A stretch of DNA of 64,000 bases. It comes from Allobosea sp. WAO (GTDB lineage: Bacteria > Pseudomonadota > Alphaproteobacteria > Rhizobiales > Beijerinckiaceae). Position numbers and translations under genes: made by a program. Below, in pieces: positions 36,276 through 45,450 of this stretch. How positions within the stretch are numbered: position 1 is the stretch's first letter; every line of letters starts with the position of its first letter. Location of the stretch: the NCBI RefSeq assembly GCF_001509835.1, contig NZ_JXTJ01000012.1:248001-312000 (forward strand), in the 5' to 3' direction. The notes below the pieces were generated by a model. That model was not told the DNA's origin. It made no database searches and saw only the letters and a list, made by a program, of their open reading frames with translations.

Positions 36276-36713
36276 ATGAGCGACAAGCCGGTACGACTGA
36301 AGCGGGCCGATTTCCGGCTGTTCCGCACGATCCCGACGCGCTGGGCCGACAATGACGTTTTCGGCCACGTCAACAATGTCGTCTACTACAACTGGTTCGA
36401 CACGGTGGTGAACGCCTGGCTGATCGAGCAGGGCTTCCTCGACGTGAAGGAGAGCTCGGTCGTCGGCCTCGTGGTCGGCACGCGCTGCGACTATTTCGAG
36501 AGCGTCGCCTTCCCGGAGACGGTCGAGGGGGCGCTCGCGGTCGAGAGGCTTGGCCGCTCCTCGGTGACCTACCGCATCGGCATCTTCCGCGAAGGCGGCG
36601 ATATGACGGCGGCGCAGGGTCTGTTCACCCATGTCTATGTCGAGCGCGCCGCGCAGAAGCCGGTCGCGATCCCGGAAGGGCTGCGTGCAGCGATGGCGGG
36701 ACTGAGCATCTGA
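36276..36713 (+). CDS. Acyl-CoA thioesterase, hotdog fold (4-hydroxybenzoyl-CoA thioesterase/YbgC type)
   Basis: The 145-residue single hotdog domain should hydrolyse acyl-CoA in the cytoplasm. The key N-terminal motif TRWADNDVFGHVNNVVYYNW contains the catalytic Asp and the HVNN helix start. VGTRCDYFESVAFPETVEG and VERLGRSSVTYRIGIF form the sheet edge. The substrate is unknown. It lies 12 bases after the NDUFAF5-like gene and 95 bases before purL; pepF, the methyltransferase and this gene could form one transcript. Confidence 0.9.
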   Translation: MSDKPVRLKRADFRLFRTIPTRWADNDVFGHVNNVVYYNWFDTVVNAWLIEQGFLDVKESSVVGLVVGTRCDYFESVAFPETVEGALAVERLGRSSVTYRIGIFREGGDMTAAQGLFTHVYVERAAQKPVAIPEGLRAAMAGLSI

Positions 36714-36808
36714 AATCTGGCCCAGAAAAGTTGTTTCTCCGCCGGCTTCGGGCTATGCCCCGCCCTCAATGAGCGCTCCGCTCGCCCCGTCCGTCAGGAA
36801 CAGGCCGC

Positions 36809-39019
<2,211 letters not shown>

Positions 39020-39030
39020 GGAGATCAATC

Positions 39031-39267
39031 ATGGCTATGGATGCCCATGAAATCGAGAGCATGATCAAGGCGGCGCTGCCCGACGCCGTCGTCGAGATCA
39101 AGGACCTCGCCGGCGACGGCGACCATTACGCCGCGACCGTCACCTCGGTAGCCTTCAAGGGTAAGAGCCGGGTGCAGCAGCACCAGATGGTCTATGCCGC
39201 GCTGCAAGGCCGCATGGGCGGCGTGCTGCACGCCCTTGCGCTGACGACGGCGGTTCCCCAGAATTAG
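39031..39267 (+). CDS. BolA family protein
   Basis: The 78-residue protein has the BolA fold: IESMIKAALPDAVVEIKDLA, GDGDHYAATVTS with the conserved His region, and RVQQHQMVYAALQGRMGGVLHALAL. BolA proteins pair with monothiol glutaredoxins to handle [2Fe-2S] clusters, and the next gene is exactly such a glutaredoxin (48 bases on). GAGGAG sits eight bases before the ATG. It is most like the short BolA2/YrbA-type proteins. Confidence 0.93.
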   Translation: MAMDAHEIESMIKAALPDAVVEIKDLAGDGDHYAATVTSVAFKGKSRVQQHQMVYAALQGRMGGVLHALALTTAVPQN

Positions 39268-39314
39268 AACGAATGCATCCAGCGGGCCTTGAACCCGCCC
39301 CAGGAGATCAGGAC

Positions 39315-39650
39315 ATGACCGACATCAATGCCCGCATCGACGCCGAGGTGAAGTCCAGCGACGTCGTGCTCTTCATGAAGGGCACGCCGCAGTTCCCGAT
39401 GTGCGGCTTCTCGGGCCAGGTCGCCCAGATCCTCGGCTATCTCGGCGTGCCCTATAAGGGCGTCAACGTGCTCGAGGACCAGGAGATCCGCGAGGGCATC
39501 AAGGCCTATTCGAACTGGCCGACGATCCCGCAGCTCTACGTCAAGGGCGAGTTCATCGGCGGCTGCGACATCACCCGTGAAATGTTCCAGGCCGGCGAGC
39601 TGCAGGCGCTGCTCGAAGAGAAGGGCATCGCCGTCAAGCAGGCGAGCTGA
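39315..39650 (+). CDS. grxD: Monothiol glutaredoxin, Grx4 family
   Basis: The 111-residue protein carries the monothiol CGFS active site (Cys30, in PMCGFSGQVA) and the glutathione-binding segments NWPTIPQLYVKGEFIGGCDI. It delivers or stores [2Fe-2S] clusters with BolA. The ATG at 39315 follows AGGAGATCAGG; the frame is open further upstream but reads into the gap after bolA. A clear rho-independent terminator follows 26 bases after the stop, closing the purL-bolA-grxD group. Confidence 0.96.
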   Translation: MTDINARIDAEVKSSDVVLFMKGTPQFPMCGFSGQVAQILGYLGVPYKGVNVLEDQEIREGIKAYSNWPTIPQLYVKGEFIGGCDITREMFQAGELQALLEEKGIAVKQAS

Positions 39651-39674
39651 GCCCTTCAACTTCGTGGAACTGAC

Positions 39675-39700
39675 AAGGCGGCGCGTGAGCGCCGCCTTTT
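39675..39700 (+). terminator. Rho-independent terminator after grxD
   Basis: GGCGGCGC-GTGA-GCGCCGCC is a perfect 8-bp stem with a 4-base loop, followed by TTTT (39697-39700) and preceded by AA. It ends the purL-bolA-grxD direction; the carbamoyltransferase gene converges from the other side. Confidence 0.85.
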
Positions 39701-39736
39701 CATGTCCTGACGTGTGCCCACCGCCGAAGCGGGCGT

Positions 39737-41482
39737 TCATTTCACCAGGAGCCAGTCGTCGACGACGAGCGCGTCGAGGCCCGAGGTGTAGAACATCAGG
39801 ATCGCATCCTCGCTGGTATGCAGGATCGGCTTGCCCATGATGTTGAAGGAGGTGTTGAGGATCACCGGCACGCCGGTGAGTTCGTGGAAGGCCGAGATCA
39901 GCGCATGATAGCGCGGATTGCGCTCTGCCGTGACGCTCTGCAGCCGGCCGGTGCCGTCCTCGTGGACGACAGCCGGGACGCGCCCGCGCATGGCTTCCTT
40001 CCAGCTCAGGGTGCGCTCCATATAGGGCGAGTCCTGATAGTCCTCAAACCAGTCCGGACCATGCTCGGCGAGGATCGAGGGAGCGAAGGGCCGGAAGGCC
40101 TCGCGGTACTTGACCTTGGCGTTGAGCAGGTCCTTGGCGTTCGCCGGGCGGGGATCTGCGAGGATCGAGCGGTTGCCGAGGGCGCGCGGCCCGAATTCGG
40201 CGCGACCCTGGACCCAGCCGACGAGCTTACCTTCGGCGAGCAGCCTTGCGGTCGCGGCGGCGATTTCGTCGGCCGGGAGCTTGCGCAGCCGCGGCTCCCA
40301 GGCGGCCATTCGTTCCAGAGGCTCTGTCGAAACGGCCGAGCCGAGATAGGGGCTCAGCGGCCCCATCGGCGGGCGCCAGCCGGGGTTGGCTTCGGCATAG
40401 GCGAGCCAGGCGGCGCCGAGCGCATTGCCGTCATCGGCGGGGGCCGAGGGCACGTGGACGCGGGCGAAGCCGTGGCGGCCGGCGATCTTGTCGTTGCAGA
40501 TCTTGCCGTTAAAGGAGGAATTCAGCGCGCAGCCGCCGGCGAGGACGAGGTTCTCGGAAGGGCAGAGCGCCGCGGTCTCGGTCAGCAGAGCCGCCATCAT
40601 CTCGGCGAATACGTCCTGGCCGCAGCGGGCAAGGTCGGCCCAGCCCTGGTCGAGCGCGTCTTCCGGGCGGCGGGCGAGAATCTCGGCGCCGACCTGCCGG
40701 ACCGTCTCGGCATCGGCGAAGGAGAGTTTCGTGCCGTCGATCCGGTAGAGCCGGCGCAGCAAGGCGAGGAGTTCGGGATTCTGCCGGCCATAGGGGGCGA
40801 GCCCCATGATCTTCCATTCCTCGCCCTTGGCCTGGTCGAAGCCGGCGAGGTCGGTGACGAAGCCGAAATAGAAGCCGATCGAGGCGCGCCCGCTATGGCG
40901 CCGGAGCTCGGTGATCTCACCATCCTTCAGCGCGAAGATGGCCGAAGCACCGGTTTCGCCCATGCCGTCGACCACGAGACAGGCGGCGTCGCGGAAGGGC
41001 GAGGACCAGCAGGCATAGGCAGCATGGCTGAGATGGTGGCCATAGCGCGAGAGGCCGGTGATCCTGGCCTCGCCGAAGGCGCGGTCGAGCCCGATCAGCG
41101 TACCGAGACCGGCCCGCTGCTGGCCGAAATGCAGAGAGGCGATGAAGGCCCGCTCGGTGCGCTCCTGCACCATGGAGCGATTGAATTCGGGCGAGAGCTT
41201 CAGCAGAGCATCGAGCGTGAAGGCGCCGCTGCGGCTCATCTGTGCCAGGAACTCGGTGAACTCGGCGCCCCAGCTGGTTGCGAGCCTGATCTCGGCGCCG
41301 CGCGGAATGTAGCGCCGGAGTAGGGCTTCCATCCGCGCCGTTGTGTCCGGCTCGCAATTCGGTGCCCGCTTGTACTGAAGATAGCGCTCGGCAGCTTCCG
41401 CGAAGACAACCTCGCCATCGGGGCCGACAATGGCGATGGCGGGGTCGTGAAAGGTGGTCGCGAGGCCGATCGTGTAGGTCAT
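39737..41482 (-). CDS. NodU/CmcH-family O-carbamoyltransferase
   Basis: Transfers a carbamoyl group from carbamoyl phosphate to a hydroxyl, via carbamoyl-adenylate, on a sugar or small molecule. The 581-residue product has the Kae1-like ATP and metal domain (TYTIGLATTFHDPAIAIVG; SRYGHHLSHAAYACWSSPF; CLVVDGMGETGASAIF; AGGCALNSSFNGKI; SAPADDGNALGAAWLAY) and the C-terminal domain (AEFGPRALGNRSILADPR; RPFAPSIL; VILNTSFNIMGKPI). All key motifs are intact. No nod, polysaccharide or antibiotic cluster is next to it: grxD converges on one side and tlpA lies upstream. The target is therefore unknown; exopolysaccharide or lipid A sugars are guesses. ATG 41482 gives the usual start. Confidence 0.93.
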   Translation of the reverse strand: MTYTIGLATTFHDPAIAIVGPDGEVVFAEAAERYLQYKRAPNCEPDTTARMEALLRRYIPRGAEIRLATSWGAEFTEFLAQMSRSGAFTLDALLKLSPEFNRSMVQERTERAFIASLHFGQQRAGLGTLIGLDRAFGEARITGLSRYGHHLSHAAYACWSSPFRDAACLVVDGMGETGASAIFALKDGEITELRRHSGRASIGFYFGFVTDLAGFDQAKGEEWKIMGLAPYGRQNPELLALLRRLYRIDGTKLSFADAETVRQVGAEILARRPEDALDQGWADLARCGQDVFAEMMAALLTETAALCPSENLVLAGGCALNSSFNGKICNDKIAGRHGFARVHVPSAPADDGNALGAAWLAYAEANPGWRPPMGPLSPYLGSAVSTEPLERMAAWEPRLRKLPADEIAAATARLLAEGKLVGWVQGRAEFGPRALGNRSILADPRPANAKDLLNAKVKYREAFRPFAPSILAEHGPDWFEDYQDSPYMERTLSWKEAMRGRVPAVVHEDGTGRLQSVTAERNPRYHALISAFHELTGVPVILNTSFNIMGKPILHTSEDAILMFYTSGLDALVVDDWLLVK

Positions 41483-41548
41483 GCCTGTCGGTTTATGGAA
41501 CACCCGACCGGCAGAGGCAATGTTTGGCCGGGTTCCGGCCGAGCGGGA

Positions 41549-42175
41549 TCAGCGGCCGATCGCGGCCCGGATCAGGGCGAGGGCGTCCGCGCCGGCCCAT
41601 TCGGCCGGGCCCTGGAGCGTCGCGAGCTCGCAACCTTCTTTGTCGACCAGCAGGCTCACCGGCATGCCCTCCGCCTTCTTGGCGGCGCGCAGGTCCTGGA
41701 AGACCTTGGCTTCGGGATCGGCGTAATAGGCGAGGCCGACAATGTCCTTCTTCGCCAGCCAGTCCTTCGGCTTGTCGAGATGACGTGTGTCGATGTTGAC
41801 GGTGACGACCTCGAAATCCGGGCCGCCGAGCGTCTTCTGGAGCTTGGCCAGCGCCGGCATCTCGAGCAGGCAGGGCGGGCACCAGGTCGCCCAGAGATTG
41901 ACCAGCACGGTGCGTCCGCGCATGGCCGAGAGGCTCGTCGGTTTGCCGTCGGGGCCGTTGAAGGCGAGGTCCGGCACGGGCGCCGACCGTTGCGGCACCT
42001 GAATGCCGGCGATCTCGCCCTTCACCAGCGGCCGCAGCTGCGCGAGCTTCGTCGTCGCAGCGCTGCAAGTGGAATTGCCGGCTCCGCCCTGCCCGGAGTA
42101 GAAGGCGGCCACGCCGCCGAGCGCGACAAGAACCAGCGCGCCGAGGGCCACCGCCATTTTCGTACGAGACGTCAT
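41549..42175 (-). CDS. tlpA: TlpA-family thiol:disulfide oxidoreductase
   Basis: The 208-residue membrane-anchored periplasmic thioredoxin has one N-terminal TM segment (MAVALGALVLVALGGVAAFY) and the active site LWATWCPPCLLEMPAL. The extra Cys pair (STC near residue 37 and EGCEL near the end) matches Bradyrhizobium-type TlpA. TlpA reduces Cys residues during CuA insertion in cytochrome oxidase and biogenesis of c-type cytochromes. It is divergent from argH with 30 bases between, a conserved order in this group. Confidence 0.93.
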   Translation of the reverse strand: MTSRTKMAVALGALVLVALGGVAAFYSGQGGAGNSTCSAATTKLAQLRPLVKGEIAGIQVPQRSAPVPDLAFNGPDGKPTSLSAMRGRTVLVNLWATWCPPCLLEMPALAKLQKTLGGPDFEVVTVNIDTRHLDKPKDWLAKKDIVGLAYYADPEAKVFQDLRAAKKAEGMPVSLLVDKEGCELATLQGPAEWAGADALALIRAAIGR

Positions 42176-42205
42176 CGTGCGTCCTCAAGAGCAGGAAAGA
42201 TCGCC

Positions 42206-43612
42206 GTGAGCAACCGCATGTGGGGTGGGCGTTTCGCCACAGGTCCAGACGCCATCATGGAGGAGATCAACGCCTCCATCGATTTCGACCAGCGCCTCTG
42301 GCGTCAGGACATCAGGGGCTCGCTCGCGCATGCAGCCATGCTGGCCGCGACCGGAATCCTGACGCAGGACGACGTGGACGTCATCAGCAAGGGACTCAAG
42401 GGCATCGAGGCCGAGATCGAGACCGGCCGCTTCACGTTCTCGCGTGCGCTCGAGGACATCCACATGAACATCGAGGGCAATCTGCGCGAGCAGATCGGCC
42501 TCGCCGCCGGGCGCCTGCACACCGCCCGCTCGCGCAACGATCAGGTCGCGACCGATATGCGCCTTTGGGTGCGCGACGCGCTCGACCAGCTCGACGACCA
42601 GGTCGCCGACCTGCAGCTGGCGCTCGCCGAAAAGGCCGAGGCCTATGCGGGGGCTGTGATGCCGGGCTTCACCCATCTGCAATCGGCGCAGCCCGTGACC
42701 TTCGGCCACCATCTGCTCGCCTATGTCGAGATGCTGGCCCGCGATCGCAGCCGGCTCAGGGACGCCCGCGAGCGGATGAACGAATGCCCGCTCGGCGCCG
42801 CCGCGCTCGCCGGCACTTCCTTCCCAATCGACCGGCACATGACGGCAGAGGCGCTCGGCTTCGCGCGCCCGACCGCGAATTCGCTGGATTCGGTCTCGGA
42901 CCGCGACTTCGTGCTGGAAACTCTGTCGGCTGCCTCGATCTGCGCGATGCACCTGTCGCGCTTCGCCGAGGAGATCGTGCTCTGGGCGACGCCGCAATTC
43001 GGCTTCGTCAAGCTCTCCGACAAGTTCTCGACCGGCTCCTCGATCATGCCGCAGAAGCGCAATCCGGACGCGGCCGAGCTGGTGCGCGGCAAGGCGGGGC
43101 GCATTTTCGGCTCGCTCCAGGCCCTGCTGACCATGATGAAGGGCCTGCCGCTGACCTATTCGAAGGACATGCAGGAGGACAAGGAAGGCACGTTCGACGC
43201 GGTGCAGACCCTGTCGCTCTGCCTTGCCGCGACGGCCGGCATGGTCCGCGACATGCAGCCCGACCTCAAGGTGATGAAGAAGGCGGCCGGCCTCGGCTAC
43301 GCTACGGCAACCGACCTCGCCGACTGGCTCGTGCGGGTCCTGAAGATGCCGTTCCGCGACGCGCATCACGTCACCGGGCGCCTCGTCGGCATCGCCTCGG
43401 CCAAGGGTGTCGGTCTGGAGAAGCTCTCGCTCGCCGAGATGCAGGAGGTCGAGCCGACGATCACCGAGGCGGTCTTCGCTGTGCTGGGCGTCGAGCAATC
43501 GGTGAAGAGCCGGGTGAGCTATGGCGGCACAGCTCCCGCCAATGTGAAGCGCCAGGCCAAGCGCTGGCTGAAGCAGCTGACAAAGGACGCGGCCCGTCCT
43601 GCCCGGGCTTGA
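42206..43612 (+). CDS. argH: Argininosuccinate lyase
   Basis: Splits argininosuccinate to arginine and fumarate, the last step of arginine synthesis. The 468-residue product has MWGGRFATGPDAIMEEINAS at the start, HTARSRNDQVATDMRLW, the superfamily signature GSSIMPQKRNPDAAE around residue 278, and KGLPLTYSKDMQEDKE. GTG 42206 with AGGAAAG upstream is the start; the open frame reaches far upstream into the tlpA antisense. The last residues (ARPARA) and the stop are encoded by a palindromic intergenic repeat that begins inside the gene. Confidence 0.96.
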   Translation: MSNRMWGGRFATGPDAIMEEINASIDFDQRLWRQDIRGSLAHAAMLAATGILTQDDVDVISKGLKGIEAEIETGRFTFSRALEDIHMNIEGNLREQIGLAAGRLHTARSRNDQVATDMRLWVRDALDQLDDQVADLQLALAEKAEAYAGAVMPGFTHLQSAQPVTFGHHLLAYVEMLARDRSRLRDARERMNECPLGAAALAGTSFPIDRHMTAEALGFARPTANSLDSVSDRDFVLETLSAASICAMHLSRFAEEIVLWATPQFGFVKLSDKFSTGSSIMPQKRNPDAAELVRGKAGRIFGSLQALLTMMKGLPLTYSKDMQEDKEGTFDAVQTLSLCLAATAGMVRDMQPDLKVMKKAAGLGYATATDLADWLVRVLKMPFRDAHHVTGRLVGIASAKGVGLEKLSLAEMQEVEPTITEAVFAVLGVEQSVKSRVSYGGTAPANVKRQAKRWLKQLTKDAARPARA

Positions 43613-43672
43613 CCCGAGCAGCGCTTGAAGGGGATTCTCGGGCAGGCGCGCCGCTGTGCCCGAGAATGACGC
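43600..43672. repeat. REP-like palindrome overlapping the end of argH
   Basis: CCTGCCCGGGCTTGACCCGAGCA is followed by ATTCTCGGGCA (43634-43644) and its exact reverse complement TGCCCGAGAAT (43657-43667), then GACGCC. The TGA in GGGCTTGA is the argH stop. The element shares GAGAATGACG with the copy at 48266. Confidence 0.7.
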
Positions 43673-43743
43673 CCGGTGAGCCTCGCAAGCCGCGGCGCCA
43701 TTCGCTACACTACCGACTGAACACCGTCCGAGGATTTCCTTTC

Positions 43744-44007
43744 GTGCCGCATTCCCGCCTGAAACTCGGCCGCGCCGTTCTGCTGGCCGGCCTGCTCGGA
43801 CTCGCGCTTGCCGCCTGCGGCCGCAAGGGCCCGCTCGAGGCGCCTCCGAACGCCAAGAACGCCATCGCCCTGCCGGACAACCAGATCGGCGCCGTCGAGA
43901 ACACGCCGCCGACCGCGATGGACGCTTCGCCGCTCGGCAAGCCGGCGAAGACGAACAAGGCGATCACGATTCCGGAATCTCCCTTCATTCTCGATCCGCT
44001 GCTCTGA
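43744..44007 (+). CDS. lptM: LptM (YifL-like) small lipoprotein
   Basis: The 87-residue lipoprotein has a short signal with lipobox LALAAC followed by GRKGPLEAPP, the LptM signature (CGxKGPL.xP). In E. coli, LptM helps mature the LptDE lipopolysaccharide translocon in the outer membrane. GTG start 43744 follows GAGGATTT. It sits just before lysA with seven bases between, the usual place of this gene in proteobacteria. Confidence 0.88.
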   Translation: MPHSRLKLGRAVLLAGLLGLALAACGRKGPLEAPPNAKNAIALPDNQIGAVENTPPTAMDASPLGKPAKTNKAITIPESPFILDPLL

Positions 44008-44014
44008 GCCGACG

Positions 44015-45304
44015 ATGCATCATTTCGCTTATCGCGACGGCGCGCTCTTCGCCGAGGATGTCGACCTGCGCGAGATCGCGGAGAAGGTCGGAACTCCCGT
44101 CTACGTCTATTCCTCGGCGACGATCGAGCGGCATTACCGGCTCTACGAGCAGGCGATGGCGTCGATCACGCCCGGTCGGAAGTCGCATGTCTTCTATGCG
44201 ATGAAGGCGAACAGCAATCTCGGCGTGCTGAAGACGCTCGCTGCGCTCGGCGCCGGTGCGGACACGGTTTCCGAGGGCGAGATCCGCAAGGCGCTCGCCG
44301 CGGGCTTCCCGCCCGAGCGCATCGTCTTCTCCGGCGTCGGCAAGAGCGAGAGCGAGCTTGCCTTCGCTGCCCAGGCCGGAATTTACCAGGTCAATATCGA
44401 GACCGAAGGCGAGCTCGACCTCTTGTCGCGCGTCGGCGAGCGGCTCGGCCGACGCCAGGAGGCGGTGTTCCGCGTCAATCCCGATATCGGGGCGGGCGGC
44501 CATGCCAAGATCACGACGGGCTCCTCGGCGAATAAGTTCGGCGTCTCCTTCGAGGAGGTGCACCGGCTATACGCCCGCGCCGCGAACATGTCTGGCGTCA
44601 GGATTATGGGCCTTGCCGTGCATATCGGCAGCCAGATCCGCGAGACCGGAGCCTTCGAGGCGGCCTATGCCAAGATGCGCGATCTTGTGCTGGCGCTGCG
44701 CGCCGAGGGACACCGCGTCGACCGGCTCGATCTCGGCGGCGGGCTCGGCATTCCCTATGAAGTCCCGCGGGATTTCGACCATGGTCCTGGGCTGATCGAG
44801 GCCTATGCCGCCATGGTCGGCAAGCTGACGGCGGGGCTCGATGTCGAGCTTGGCTTCGAGCCGGGGCGGCTGATCGTCGGTAATGCCGGCATCCTGCTGA
44901 CGCGGGTGCTGCACCTCAATCCGCGGCCGAGCAAGCAGTTCCTCATCGTCGACGCGGCGATGAACGATCTGATGCGGCCGGCCATGTACGAGGCCTATCA
45001 CGAGATCTGGCCGGTCGCAGAGCCGGCGCCGGGCACAGCCACGATCGCCTATGACGTGGTCGGGCCGATCTGCGAATCAGGCGACACCTTCACCACCGGG
45101 CGCGAGCTGCCGCAGCAGAAGCCCGGCGACCTGATCGCCTTCATGACCGCCGGCGCCTACGGCGCCAGCATGTCCTCGACCTATAACCAGCGGCTGCTGG
45201 TTGCCGAGGTCCTGGTGAAGGGCGATCAGTTCGCGGTGACGCGGCCTCGGCAGAGCTATGAGGAGCTGATCGGAACAGATCGGTCCCCGCCCTGGCTGTC
45301 CTGA
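44015..45304 (+). CDS. lysA: Diaminopimelate decarboxylase
   Basis: Decarboxylates meso-diaminopimelate to L-lysine using PLP. The 429-residue product has the barrel start with PLP-binding Lys64 in YAMKANSNLGVL, the Gly-rich DLGGGLGIPYE phosphate site, EPGRLIVGNAGILLTRVL, and the dimer-interface CESGDTFTTGREL with the active-site Cys. ATG 44015 is set by spacing from lptM; the frame is open upstream as an lptM shadow. The TIGR02302 gene follows 146 bases later. Confidence 0.96.
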   Translation: MHHFAYRDGALFAEDVDLREIAEKVGTPVYVYSSATIERHYRLYEQAMASITPGRKSHVFYAMKANSNLGVLKTLAALGAGADTVSEGEIRKALAAGFPPERIVFSGVGKSESELAFAAQAGIYQVNIETEGELDLLSRVGERLGRRQEAVFRVNPDIGAGGHAKITTGSSANKFGVSFEEVHRLYARAANMSGVRIMGLAVHIGSQIRETGAFEAAYAKMRDLVLALRAEGHRVDRLDLGGGLGIPYEVPRDFDHGPGLIEAYAAMVGKLTAGLDVELGFEPGRLIVGNAGILLTRVLHLNPRPSKQFLIVDAAMNDLMRPAMYEAYHEIWPVAEPAPGTATIAYDVVGPICESGDTFTTGRELPQQKPGDLIAFMTAGAYGASMSSTYNQRLLVAEVLVKGDQFAVTRPRQSYEELIGTDRSPPWLS

Positions 45305-45450
45305 CGCGGCTTCACGATTCCCGGAGCGCCTGTGGGATGCCGCGCTTCGGCGCTGGTCACGCCACATTCCCGTGCTAGCCTTGCTTTCATGTGAGAAGCA
45401 TCTTGCATGTGAGAGGCATTGGGCCGCGAGGCGCGGCTCGGAGCATCGGA

